Source: Plotosus lineatus
Taxonomy: Eukaryota > Chordata > Actinopteri > Siluriformes > Plotosidae
Reading direction: 5' to 3'
DNA: 64,000 bases
NCBI GenBank assembly: GCA_024760905.1
Contig: CM045733.1
Coordinates: 41,686,001 to 41,750,000, forward strand
Shown: positions 10,772 through 20,636 of the stretch, piece after piece
How the letters are laid out: the number at the start of each line of letters is the position of its first letter
Numbering within the stretch: position 1 is the first letter of the stretch
The notes under the pieces: model-generated
What the model was told of the DNA's origin: nothing
The model's database searches: none
Seen by the model: only the letters and a program-made list of their open reading frames with translations
Made by a program: the position numbers and the translations under genes

Positions 10772-10809
10772 AGCACAGCGTCTTTAGTGCATTGTGGCCT
10801 GTTCAGGCT
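10772..10809 (-). pseudogene. Relic of a duplicated CC chemokine exon 2 (3' part)
   Basis: On the minus strand these 38 bases encode SLNRPQCTKDAVL and end at a GT splice donor (GTAGGT). The intact gene encodes SLTSPQCTKEAVL and ends at GTAAGT. Flanking intron sequence, the CT microsatellite and part of a SINE C tail are shared between about 10490-10771 and 12650-12883, so this is a segmental duplication. Upstream, the copy is cut off at about 10813 by a Tc1 transposase fragment, removing the CC motif. No matching exon 3 was found further on. Confidence 0.75.
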
Positions 10810-10812
10810 TAT

Positions 10813-11056
10813 CAATAATGGAGTGGCCAGTGCAGCCACCGGACCTCAGTCTGATTGAGCTGTTGTTGGGGAAGCTTCATGAAAGTAGTATGGTATGAAA
10901 GATGTGCCAATTGAGCCGGTCAAGCTTGTGGGAGGTGCTCCAAAAAGCATTTACTGAAATTTCTTCATCTTATCTTGACAAATTGACAACTATAATGACA
11001 AAAAAAAAATAATGACAAATTTTGTGACCCAAAACCTTTGAGTAATAGTGTACTTT
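10813..11056 (+). pseudogene. Tc1/mariner transposase C-terminal fragment
   Basis: The plus strand reads MEWPVQPPDLSLIELL, matching the W-P-xQ-PDL-x-IE block that carries the third catalytic acidic residue of Tc1-type transposases, followed by helix-like LWEVLQKAFTEISSSYL. An in-frame stop is present and the rest of the protein is missing. The fragment may end near 11056 in remnant terminal sequence. Its insertion truncates the duplicated chemokine exon. Confidence 0.6.
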
Positions 11057-11555
11057 AGACTAACCAACTGTTGCCCTCAGGTTCTTTTTCCCTCCTCCCA
11101 CTTTCTTTAGTTAAAAAAAGACCAATTGAAAACTAATGAAATAATGTTTGTCTCTTTATTTTCATTTTTAAGTATTTTAGTTGCACACATCTTTTGGATT
11201 GCAATGGAAATATATATATATAAAAAAATCTAATTAAACAATAAAATAAGATTAAAAAATCTTCACTATTACAATAAAATACATTCACGAATCACCTAAC
11301 ACTTATAAAAGTGTTTTTACAGTTTTAACATGTGTGTTATCACTGATACAGTAAAGTGTATACTCAGGATTTACTCATAAAAGTTCATTCATCAACATTC
11401 TTAAAGAGGACATTCGGAGTATAACAAGTAGCTTTAATGTGCTGAATTGCTAGTAACATTTCAGAGATTTGTACAGAAGAGTTTGTGCAAATCTGCTTGA
11501 CACCCATCTTCACCATCTTCAGGTTGTACGAAGAAGAAGATAATGATGATGATGA
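11057..11555 (-). other. Probable 3' UTR and flank of the CC chemokine gene
   Basis: This follows the stop codon of the chemokine gene on the minus strand. It is AT-rich and has candidate AATAAA signals on the minus strand (for example TTTATT at about 11155-11160). No other feature is visible. Confidence 0.45.
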
Positions 11556-11664
11556 TTATATGGATCCTTGGCTTCCTGACTTCCTGTCCAGAAGCTTGAT
11601 AAGTGCCTTCACCCAGAGGTCAGTGGGTTTAGCGCACACATCCTTTCCCTTCTTGGTTTTAAAT
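11556..11664 (-). CDS. CC chemokine exon 3 (coding part)
   Basis: Acceptor TTACTACAG, then 109 bases encoding FKTKKGKDVCAKPTDLWVK and the C-terminal helix, ending in a TAA at 11558-11556. The fourth cysteine (C74) is here. Confidence 0.93.
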
Positions 11665-12770
11665 CTGTAGTAATAAACAAATAAAAAACTATTAAACTTC
11701 AGCAGAAAGTATTTTTAAGCCAAATCCTCTTCAGTCTTGTCAACCACTAACCCAGAGTATTCCTGATGGTTTATAAAAATGAAATATAATACAGTGTCTC
11801 TGTAATCAGTAACAAAATATGTTGTCATGCTATGGTAATTCTGCTATGGTAAGTCTATTGCCTGACTGCTGTGCAGTGGCTTAGCCTTGTGGCTCATCAG
11901 GCCGGTGCTTATCCCTGGTTTCCGTAGCATGAAGCGACCAGGAGTTCAACTCCCCCCTGGATGGGACGCTAGTCCATTGCAGGTTTACCTTCCCAGTATA
12001 TTTTTACTGGTACCCATTTATACTGCTGGGTGAACAGAGGCACACTTGTGGTTGAGACCTTGCCCAGGGGTCTTAGCACAGTGAGGGTATCAGTGGGATT
12101 CGAACTCACAACCTCCTGATCATGAGCGCAGCACCTTAACCACTACACCACCGGCCCCGTCATGCTGCTATGGGAAAGTAATATTCTACAGGAGAGGGTG
12201 GATTGCTGTGGCAATTCACCAATTCTCCTTGTTTTAATTTATATACTAAAGAAAGACAAATCTAGAATGTGTTATTATTAATTGTTTTTCATGTTAATGC
12301 TACATTCATGAAAAAAAAAAAAAAATTAACATCACTGTAGATGGCAGGGGTGTTCTCAGTGCAAAGCAAGTTTGGTTTTTGTCTGTCAGCAGGGTGGAAT
12401 GCTAGCATAATGGTCACTATGTTTGCCTGACAGCAACAATGTCCTATGTTTTGATTCGTAGGTTTAGTGAGGAAATTTCTGTGTTGAGTCTGCATGTTCT
12501 TCGATGCTTGCATGGGTTCGCTCTGGGTGTTCTTTAGTTGCTCTGGGTGCTCTTTAGTGCTTTCCGCCCACATTTCAAAGACATTTTTCAAAAATATTCT
12601 GACTGGTTGTTCCAAATTGCCTCTACGTGTAAGTGTGTGAAAGACTGTGTGTGTTGGTGGGAAGGTGTACCCTCCTTTGCCCAAATCTGCCTGAGAGAGG
12701 CTTTAGCCTACCAGTGGCCTGGATAGGATTAAGTGGTTTAGAAAAATGAATAAATGAATTTTCAGCCTTG

Positions 12771-12817
<47 letters not shown>

Positions 12818-13681
12818 TCTCTCTCGCTCTACTCTATCCCTCCTTAACACAGTAATACATAGGGTAGATAATTACACACTTACAGCACGGCCTCTTTAGT
12901 GCACTGCGGGCTGGTCAGGCTGTAGCTTGTCACCATTTTTGATTTCAGTGGACGTTGGCTGAAGGTGAAGCAGCAAACGTTTGTCCCAGTCTTGTAACGC
13001 ATCCCTGTGAAATGTCAAAAAGCTGATTATAAGCATAATACTGATTGTAGATTAAACACATGGGGTGTAGAATTTAAACACTGTAATAATAAAAAAACGT
13101 ACAAAAATTTTATCACCGTCATACTTAATCCATATTACGCTAAAATAATTTAAAAATATATTAATATACTTAAACTAATATACATATAAAATCAATATCA
13201 AGAGGCATAATTATGACTATGATAGATTTTTTTCAGATTTAAGTAAAAATGAGAAGCGCAGAGTTACTGTTTCAGCACCTCTGCTGACCTTACAACTTAA
13301 TCGTAATAAAGCACTGGAACTATAGAATCCTTCCTTCAAAAAATGTTGAATAAACATCTCCTGACACAAAATGAACTGCAGAATGTTTCAGTCAGTTTAC
13401 AAGATGATTACGCGAGCATCTTAAAATAAAACTGATTCAAACTATTAGTACAATATATTATTAATAAAACTATATATAATAAAAATCTTCTGATTTATCA
13501 GGATCCTGACCTGAAATTATTTAAATTATAAGAAAATTAAAAAGACTAAAAAAAAAAAAGCCCAATCTTTAAGAATTGTAGCATGACTGGATAAATAATG
13601 AAATAGTTCACCTTCAGTAAGTATGACTGCACTCAGCAGCAGCACCATGGCAGACAGGAAAATCAAACGGCAGGCCGACAT
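11556..13681 (-). CDS. CC chemokine, three exons, complete
   Basis: Joining 13681-13612, 13004-12884 and 11664-11556 on the minus strand gives 99 codons plus stop, with GT/AG at both introns and consistent phases (1, then 2). The first 20-odd residues (MSACRLIFLSAMVLLL...) are a hydrophobic signal peptide. Four cysteines follow at 34, 35, 58 and 74: the adjacent pair (NVCCF) defines the CC class. Conserved chemokine-fold features include TSYSLTSPQC, VLFKTKKGKDVC and the C-terminal helix DLWVKALIKLLD. The product should be a secreted chemoattractant acting through G-protein-coupled receptors on leukocytes. The three-exon split is the usual CC layout. A TATA box and kappaB-like site lie upstream. 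It resembles MIP-type fish CCLs, but the exact orthologue is not assigned. Confidence 0.93.
11872..12165 (-). mobile_element. SINE B (tRNA-headed), copy 1, in chemokine intron 2
   Basis: On the minus strand it begins GGGGCCGGTGGTGTAGTGGT and has a B-box-like GTTGTGAGTTCGAATCCC, followed by a body with TACCAGTAAAAATATACTGG. A second copy in the same orientation lies at 38098-38392. The head resembles a pol III tRNA promoter, but it is a SINE, not a tRNA gene. Confidence 0.8.
12395..12830 (+). mobile_element. SINE C copy followed by (CT)n, in chemokine intron 2
   Basis: Degenerate tRNA-like head (ATAATGGTCACTATGTTTGC), body (GGTTGTTCCAAATTGCC) and tail (GGATAGGATTAAGTGGTTTA, then GAATAAATGAA). 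A CT run at 12774-12830 follows. Confidence 0.65.
12884..13004 (-). CDS. CC chemokine exon 2
   Basis: Acceptor TTTCACAG, then 121 bases encoding the adjacent cysteines and the third cysteine (C34, C35, C58), ending at donor CT|GTAAGT. It splits a leucine codon with exon 3. Confidence 0.93.
13612..13681 (-). CDS. CC chemokine exon 1 (coding part)
   Basis: The start ATG is at 13681-13679. The 70 bases encode the signal peptide up to ILTE plus one base, ending at donor GAAG|GTGAAC. No in-frame upstream ATG lies between the TATA box and this codon in a comparable context. Confidence 0.92.
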
Positions 13682-13799
13682 CTTGCTTTCTGGATTGAGC
13701 TCTTTGGCTGAATCTAACTCCAGAGGTCAACTGAAGAGATGACAGATGAGCTCTTGAGGAGATCTGTGTTTTCTGGTTCACTTGAAAGTCAACTGGTTA

Positions 13800-13806
13800 T
13801 TTTATA
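13800..13806 (-). promoter_or_regulatory. TATA box of the CC chemokine gene
   Basis: TATAAAA on the minus strand lies about 120 bases upstream of the ATG, so a transcription start near 13770 and a roughly 90-base 5' UTR are expected. Confidence 0.75.
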
Positions 13807-13822
13807 CACATCAGACATGTAT

Positions 13823-13833
13823 GGGGAAGCCCC
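13823..13833. promoter_or_regulatory. NF-kappaB-type site upstream of the TATA box
   Basis: GGGGAAGCCCC (GGGGCTTCCCC on the gene strand) fits GGGRNNYYCC and sits 16 bases upstream of the TATA box. Inducible chemokine promoters commonly have such proximal kappaB sites. Binding is inferred, not shown. Confidence 0.65.
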
Positions 13834-13886
13834 AAAATATGGAAGTAATGACGTGAAATTGCGTGGTGGTAAATATCCCGGAGAGA

Positions 13887-13957
13887 ACATTTAGTATTAA
13901 AGGTTGCACACAAAGAAGTGAAAATTCTCACTGTATGCAACCTTTAATACTAAATGT
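13887..13957. repeat. Perfect 22-bp hairpin upstream of the chemokine promoter
   Basis: Arms at 13887-13908 and 13936-13957 are exact reverse complements (ACATTTAGTATTAAAGGTTG...), separated by a 27-base loop that has its own GTGA...TCAC pairing. It may be a tiny MITE or a regulatory cruciform. Confidence 0.8.
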
Positions 13958-14064
13958 ATTATATATTATATATAATATTAAATGTATAAGTGTATGCCAT
14001 GGTGTTGCCCTGGTTCTAAAAACTTAATACAACATAATAAATTTATATTAAAAATAAATCCATT

Positions 14065-14395
14065 AATTCATCTTCTGTAACCACCTAATTAGGGTCACTG
14101 GGAGGCTGGTGCCCATCCCAGCCGACTCTGGGCGAGGACAGAGTACACCCTGAACAGCTCACCACGCCATTGCAGGGCAGAAACACACTGATGGCTATGC
14201 AGCCTTCTCTAGTCAAAAGTCATCAATGGTTCTTTTACATGCCGCACACGATAGACAGTGAGAGACATGGCTGGCCTTTGATAACTCGTTGAGCTGCACT
14301 GGGGGGACAGTGACAACTCGTTGAGAGTGGGGCTTGAACCCACAATCTTAGGATCAGTGATCCAGCACCTTTACCGCCAGGCCACCACTGCTCTT
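14065..14395 (-). mobile_element. SINE A, tail 2
   Basis: A minus-strand copy running from a tRNA-like head (AGCAGTGGTGGCCTGGCGGT) through the shared body to a tail with GACCCTAATTAGG and GGTTACAGAAGATGAAT. Nearly full length. Confidence 0.85.
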
Positions 14396-14559
14396 AATAT
14401 AAATAAATATTATAGCTAAATAATATATTAATAACTATAGCTAAATCGGTCAGGTCTACAAGGGGCAACAATTCTTTGGACTGCTGCTGATCACAAACTG
14501 TGGGCAAATTCAGGATACCCCTGAATAGTTCGACAGTCAGTTACAGGGCTGACATACAC

Positions 14560-15160
14560 AAAGATTCATTTCAGATTTACAACTAGGGGCAATTTAGAAC
14601 AGTCAATTAGGTTAATGTATTGTTTGGATTGTGGGAAGCAACCAGTGAACATGGAAGAAACATATGCAGGCATGGTTCTAACATGCAGACTACACACAGA
14701 AATGCCCTGACCAAGGCTTGGACTTCAGCCCAGGACCTTCTTGCTGTGAGGCAGACATGCTAACCACTACACTACTGTACTTTCTTGTCATTCTACACAC
14801 ATAGAAAGACTTATTTTACTTTTTTATCTTCAGACAATAATTTATATTGTATTGCTATTTGAGCATTCATCCATGCGTTATCTAGATTATAAGTGTCACA
14901 GGTGAAGCTGGAGCCAATCCTAGCTGACGTCATGTGAGAGCCTGGGTTATACTCTAAATAAGTCTTCAGTCTATCAAAGGACTAATACAGACACAAGCAG
15001 TCATTCACACTCACAACTTTGAAGCATTTAGAGTAGCCTGGTCTCATGTACTTTTCGTTTGACTGTTTGGAGGAAGCTGGAGTCTCTAGAGAAAACACAT
15101 GTGAGCAGGGAAAAACACATGAACTAAATACAAAAACTCTCTTACTGGGAGTTCAAGATA
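14560..15160 (-). mobile_element. Two adjacent SINE C copies
   Basis: 14566-14785 contains head and middle of SINE C on the minus strand (AGTGTAGTGGTTAGCATGTC, CTTGCTGTGAGG inverse). 14890-15165 has middle and tail of a second, more decayed copy. Confidence 0.6.
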
Positions 15161-15185
15161 CTGATCATTAAACCACCTTCCCACT

Positions 15186-18100
15186 TCTTCTTATTCTTTT
15201 ACTTTCGGCTGCTCCCTTCAGGGGTCGCCACAGCAAATCATCCGCCTCCATCTCACCCTATCCTCTGCATCTTCTTTTCTGACTCCAACGACCTTCATGT
15301 CTTCCTTCACCTCATCCATAAATCTCTTCTTTGGTCTTCCTCGAGGCCTTCTGCCTGGTAGTTCCAACCTCAGCATCCTACTGCCAATATACTCACTATC
15401 CCTCCTCTGTACATGTCCAAACCATCTCAATCTAGCCTCTCTGACTTTGTCTCCAAAACAACTTACATGGGCTGTCCCTCTGATATACTCATTTCTGATC
15501 CTATCCATCCTCGTTACTCCCAGAGATAAACTCAACATTTTCATCCCCGCTACCTCCAGCTCTGCCTCCTGCCTTTTCTTCAGCGCTACTGTTTCTAAGC
15601 CATACAACATCGCTGGCCTCACCACCGTCTTGTACACTTTTCCCTTCATTCTTGCTGACACTCTCCTATCGCACATCACACCGGACACTTTTCTCCAACC
15701 ATTCCAGCCTGCCTGCACACGCTTCTTAACCTCTTTTCCACATTCTCCATTGCTCTGGATTGTTGAGCCTAAGTACTTAAAATACTCCACCTTCGTTATC
15801 TCTACTCCCTGTAACATCACCGTTCCTCCTGGGTCCTTCTCATTCACACACATGTATTCTGATTTTCTGAGGCTAACTTTCATTCCTCTCCTTTCCAGGG
15901 CATACCTCCACTTCTCTAGATTTTCCTGCACTTGTTCTCTGCTCTCACTTCAGATCACAATGTCATTTGCAAACATCATAGTCCATGGAGATTCTTGTCT
16001 CACCTCGTCTGTCAGCCTGTCCATCACCATAGCAAACAAGAAGGGGCTCAGAGCTAACCCTTGATGCAGTCCCACCTCCACCTTGAATTCGTCGGTCACA
16101 CCAACAGCACACCTCACCACTGTCTTACATCTCTTATACATGTCCTGCACCACTCTAACATACATCTCTGCCACTCCAGACTTCCTCATGCAATACCACA
16201 GTTCTTCTCTTGGCACCCTGTCATATGCTTTTTCCAGATCCACAAAGGCACAATGTAGTTCCATCTGACCTTCTCTGTACTTCTCTATTAACATCCTCAA
16301 AGCAAACATTGCATCTGTGGTGCTCTTTCTTGGCATGAAACCAAACTGTTGTTCACAAATGCTGACCTCTGCCCCTAGTCTAGCTTCCACTATTCTTTCC
16401 CATAACCTCATTGTATGGCTCATCAACTTTATCCCTCTGTAGTTGCCACAACTCTGAACGTCTCCCTTGTTCTTAAAAATGGGCACCAGCACACTTCTCC
16501 TCCACTCCTCCGGCATCTGCTCACTCTCAAGGACCTTGTTGAATGTTCTTGTCAGAAAATCTACTGCTACCTCTCCTAGACACTTCCATACCTCCACAGG
16601 TGTATCATCAGGATCAACTGCCTTTCCATTCTTCATCCTCTTCAATGCCCTTCTCACTTCACCCTTACTGATCTTTGCTACATCCTGCTCCTCAATGGTC
16701 ACCTCATCTACTCTTTTTTCTCTCTAATTTTCCTCATTCATCAGCTCTTCAAAGTACTCTTTCCATCTTCCCAGCACACTTCTGTCATCAGTCAATACAT
16801 TTCCCTCTCTGTCCTTTATCAATCTAACTTGCTGCACGTCCTTTCCATCTCTATTTCTCTGCTGTGCCAACCTGTATAAATCATTTTCTCCATCTTTACT
16901 GTCCAACCTATCATACAAGTCATCCTACGCCCTCTGTTTGGCCTTAGCCACTGCTACTTTCGCCTTACGGTGTATCTCCCTGTACTCCTGTTTACTCTCT
17001 TCGGTCCTCTCAATGTCCCACTTCTTCTTAGCTAACCTCTTCCTTTGTACACACTCCTGCACTTCCTCATTCCACCACCAAGTCTCCTTATCTACTTTCC
17101 TTCCAGAGGACACACCAAGTACTCTCCTACCTGTGTCCCTGATCACATTTGCTGTGGTTGTCCAGTCATTTGGAAGCACTTCCTGGCCACCCAAAGCCTG
17201 TTTCAACTCCTCTTTGACGACAACACGACACTCTTCCTTTTTCAACTTCCACCACTTTGTCTTCTTCTCTGCCTTTGCCTTCTTCACCTTCCTCACCATC
17301 AGCGTCATCCTACATACCACCATCCTATGCTGTTTGGCAACACTCTCACCCACTACTACTTTGCAGTCACTGACTTCCTTCAAATTACATCACCTACACA
17401 AGATGTAGTCTACCTGTGTGCTCCTACCACCGCTTTTATAAGTCATCCTATGCTCCTGTTTCTTCTGGAAGAAAGTATTCACCACAGCCATTTCCATCCT
17501 TTTTGCAAAATCTATCAACATTTGTCCTTTTGTGTTCCTGTCCTGGATACCAAACCTGCCCATCACTTCCTCGTCCCCTCTGTTGCCTGCACCAACATGT
17601 CCATTGAAGTCTGCCCCAATGACCACTCTTTCACCTCTGGGGGTACTCTGCATCACTTCATCTAACTCACTCCAGAATCTCTCCTTCTCTTCTAGCTCAC
17701 ATCCTGCCTGTGGGGCATAAGCACTAACAACATTGAGCATTACACCTTCAATTTCTAACTTGAGACTCATCACTCTATCTTACACTCTTTTCACTTCTAG
17801 AACTTTCCTGACAAACCCCTCCTTCAAGATGACTCCTGCTCCATTTCTCTTCCCATCCACACCATGATAAAATAGCTTAAACCCTGCTCCTAAGCTTTTA
17901 GCTTTGCTACCTTTCCACCTGGTCTCCTGAACACACAGTATGTCCACCTTCCTCCTCTGCATCATGTCAGCCAGCTCTCTACCTTTTCTTTGCATAGTTC
18001 CAACATTCAAAGTCCCCACTCTCACTCCTAGACTCATGCCTTTCCTCTTCTCTCTCTGCCTACGGACACGCCTCCCACCTCTCCTTCTTCGACCAACAGT

Positions 18101-18334
18101 AGTCCAATTTCCATCAGCACCCTGTTGATTGACAGCACTGATGGCGGTCGTTGTTAACCCGGGCCTCGACCGATCCAGTATGGGGGTAATACTTCTGATT
18201 TGCATCATAAAAGTTTGGCATTGGTTTTACGTCGGATGCCCTTCCTGACACAACCCTCTGCATTTCTCCGGGCTTGGTACCGGCATGAGGGGGAGAGACA
18301 CTGGTTAGTGCCCCCCCCGCCTCATGGCTGCATT
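15186..18334 (-). mobile_element. Full-length RTE-like LINE, 19-bp target duplication
   Basis: The 19-bp sequence ATTAAACCACCTTCCCACT stands at 15167-15185 and 18335-18353, bracketing exactly 3149 bp. The element has a 5' UTR (with AGGGTTGTGTCAGGAAGGGC), one long ORF with APE endonuclease and reverse transcriptase, and a short 3' end (GATGATTTGCTGTGGCGACC, then CAGCCGAAAG and an AAG-rich tail). Length and single-ORF design fit RTE-type elements, and the endonuclease is the type often annotated as craniofacial development protein 2-like. Four other partial copies occur in the window. Confidence 0.9.
15218..18208 (-). pseudogene. RTE-like LINE ORF (APE endonuclease + RT), five in-frame stops
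   Basis: One frame stays open over 997 codons apart from five stops (near 17778, 17388, 16923, 16722 and 15948). Endonuclease motifs: GTLNVGTM, VQETRWKG, VSAYAPQ, GADFNGHVG and TQVDYIL. RT motifs: [17 protein letters not shown], motif [13 protein letters not shown], motif B GLHQGLALSPF, motif C FANDIVI, then KYLGSTIQ and the C-terminal LRWFGHVQRR...GRPRGRPK. Motif C has Asn in place of the first catalytic Asp (FADD in the 32.8-kb copy). No frameshift is evident, so the copy is fairly young but dead. At least one stop fits a CpG-type CGA to TGA change. Confidence 0.88.
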
Positions 18335-18589
18335 ATTAAACCACCTTCCCACTGATATTTAAAAATTTCACAACCACAATAACCATAACATTTCACAGCA
18401 TGAAAAGACGTTCACAGCAAACAAACCATTCAGCAGAAAAGCATGACTTTTAATATTTAACTAATGTTCCAGTGAATTTTGAGCAGAATAAAATAAGTGT
18501 CATGCTGTTTTTCTTCTCTAAATGTTAGAACCACATTTTCCATTGTTGGACTACCACTTTTGTATGGTATGCTCGATAGTATGAGCAAC

Positions 18590-18895
18590 ATGGTGACTTA
18601 TCCGTTAGCATAACCATCTTGGGGAGGGGGGCAACTTGAATTCATGTTCTGGCCTCAGTGATGGCGTTTCTGTGTGGAATGTTCTTGTGTGGTCCTCCTC
18701 CATGCTCCAACGATGTACACATCAGGCCAATTCCAAATTGCCCCTTGGTATGAGTGCGAGTGTCAATGGTTGTGTTCGACGGACTAGCTAGCTGTTCAGG
18801 GTGTACCCTGCATTTGACAGTCGGCTGAGAACGGCACCATACCCGAGTAGGATTAAATGGTTAATTGAACAGCAAATGAATGAATGAAATTTCCA
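18590..18895 (+). mobile_element. SINE C copy
   Basis: Plus-strand head (ATGGTGACTTATCCGTTAGC), middle with GGCCAATTCCAAATTGCCCC, and tail with GAGTAGGATTAAATGGTTAA and AAATGAATGAATG. Confidence 0.65.
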
Positions 18896-19622
18896 TGAGA
18901 TTCATCATATCCAGGAAACGTGGATAAAGCATGAAGCACTGGGCCACACACAGTGACTGAGCATTAATGGTGCCCATTCACTCATGGGTGTTAGTCGGCA
19001 GAAATCATTTTAACCTAAAAAAATGTACTAAAGCCGGAGGCTGGGGCTGTGAAGCAGTCGAGCGAGTCAAGTGAGCCAGCAAGGCCAGCAAGGCGTGTAG
19101 CAGCGCCCTAGGCTTTAACCCAAGGTGCGCAAAGTGCGGGGAGAGTGCAAGAAGGGGCATCCCCCTCCTACAAGGGGGGTCTGGGGAGGGGTCACTGCCA
19201 GAAAATTTTTGAAAATTTAGTGCTTAAAAAGTGCTTTCTGAGCCCATTTTACAAGGTTATAAATGAAACGAAACAGTGAGTATTCAAGAAGTATTCAACA
19301 CCTATATGGTCAATATGTACACTGTAATTTTAATAGTTTGAGAACAAATTTGAATTCCTATACAGGCAAAGTACCACGATAGGTAATAGCCAGCTTTTTT
19401 ACTATGCCATGGAATATATAGTAATAATAATTAATCAACTTTTTTCATTACTGTTTGCATATATGTACATTAAAATATTAAATTATTTCAAATACTCATA
19501 GAACACTATTTTCAAGACTGTTCATTAATGGTTTAACTAGTTTATCAAATGCTGCAAACACATCATGGTATAACTGTCGAGCCATGCCAAATAGCCATTT
19601 ACATTTTTGCAGCAGATATATA

Positions 19623-20140
19623 CAGGCATCCTTCGCTATTTCGCGCTTCAATTCAGGAGGCTTCAGTGCATCGCGTTTTTTCTTTTTCTTTTTTTTTTTA
19701 ATATTCATTGAATTAAAAAAATAAAGAAATTAAGGAAGAATAGGGGGAAAGTTAAGGAAAATGCCACAAAAACAAGTCCAATTATATAAAAAAAACAAAA
19801 AACCCTAAACAAAAACAAAACAAACAGTCCAAAATTTCCCATCAAAACTAGTTACTTTGTTGTGAGGTGTGCATCTGAGTGTGTGCAGCGCATCTGTGTG
19901 TGCACACGCGTGCGCGTCTGTATGTGTGTGTATTTGTTTTATTTACATCTTATGCATTATTTTTCTTGTTTCATTGTTATTATAAGCATTTATAGCATTA
20001 AATATGTATTTATTGATATTATATACACATATACATATACGTATACGTCGGTTGGGGGGGGGAGTCATCCTACTTCGCGGATTTCGATGGTAGCGTGGGG
20101 ATCTCGGTCCCAATTAACCACGGAAAGTGAAGGATCCCTG
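19623..20140 (+). mobile_element. MITE-1, copy 2
   Basis: Ends CAGGCATCCTTCGCT and GTGAAGGATCCCTG are flanked by TA on both sides (19621-19622, 20141-20142). The interior matches copy 1 at 9703-10148 closely (GTTGTGAGGTGTGCATCTGA-type segment). Confidence 0.8.
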
Positions 20141-20211
20141 TATTCTACTGCAATATCACAAGGAGGAGCTAACATTAAAGTTACCCATTTTCGTGAAATA
20201 AGCAAAATGTA

Positions 20212-20440
20212 CTAACCAGTCAAGTGTGTGTCAGTGCTTGCGAGTGGACAGCTTTTTGGTGTTTTATCATTGTTTGCGTGCTTAAGTAGCACCATCCTTC
20301 CATTCTGTCCATATCTAATATTTTGCTGACACAATAAACAAAATGCAACTCCTGGCTTGTCTGCTAACTTTCGACACCATGTGCTGACCGGCTTTCCAAA
20401 ATTGTCGGTTTCCTTCAACCAGTCATCTTGCCAACAATTT
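20212..20440 (-). pseudogene. BED-type zinc-finger transposase N-terminus (hAT-like)
   Basis: The frame reads DNFGKPVSTWCRKLADKPG, then AFCLLCQQNIRYGQNGRMV and LLKHANND, i.e. a CxxC pair followed by a histidine, as in BED fingers of hAT-related transposases. It ends at a stop after THLTG. A further piece, CKWLFGMARQLYHDVFAAFD at about 19500-19610, may belong to the same protein. Internal deletion and a MITE insertion make it non-functional. Confidence 0.5.
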
Positions 20441-20636
20441 TTTTTTATACCACTGTCTCGTCTTTTAATATCTACTTTAGATGCACCGATTTACAGAAAA
20501 TTTGCCATTATACTTGCCAGACTTCAACCTTTTTGTTTTTTTATTTTTTTCGCCTTTCGGAAAGAAAGCATGCATTAATATTGATGGATCTAGTTACTAA
20601 GGCACAGTTTGGAAATGTTTGGAATGACCACCCTCA

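Larger units (their letters stand above)
19018..20445 (-). mobile_element. Decayed BED/hAT-like transposon with MITE-1 inserted
   Basis: Minus-strand coding pieces at 20440-20212 and 19650-19496 are separated by MITE-1 (19623-20140). A GC-rich block at 19030-19200 ends the region and resembles no host sequence. The order of pieces fits a single old transposon of BED-finger type. Confidence 0.5.

Noticed and set aside
13612..13681. CXC rather than CC chemokine
   Set aside because: The two N-terminal cysteines are adjacent (NVCCF), with no residue between them.
15297..16064. 255-codon plus-strand ORF
   Set aside because: It is the antisense of the RTE-like LINE RT; the same kind of antisense ORF recurs over every copy of this family (for example 17045-17665 and 33126-33776).
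17045..17665. 206-codon plus-strand His/Leu-rich ORF
   Set aside because: It is antisense to the LINE endonuclease and linker, and its composition follows from that.
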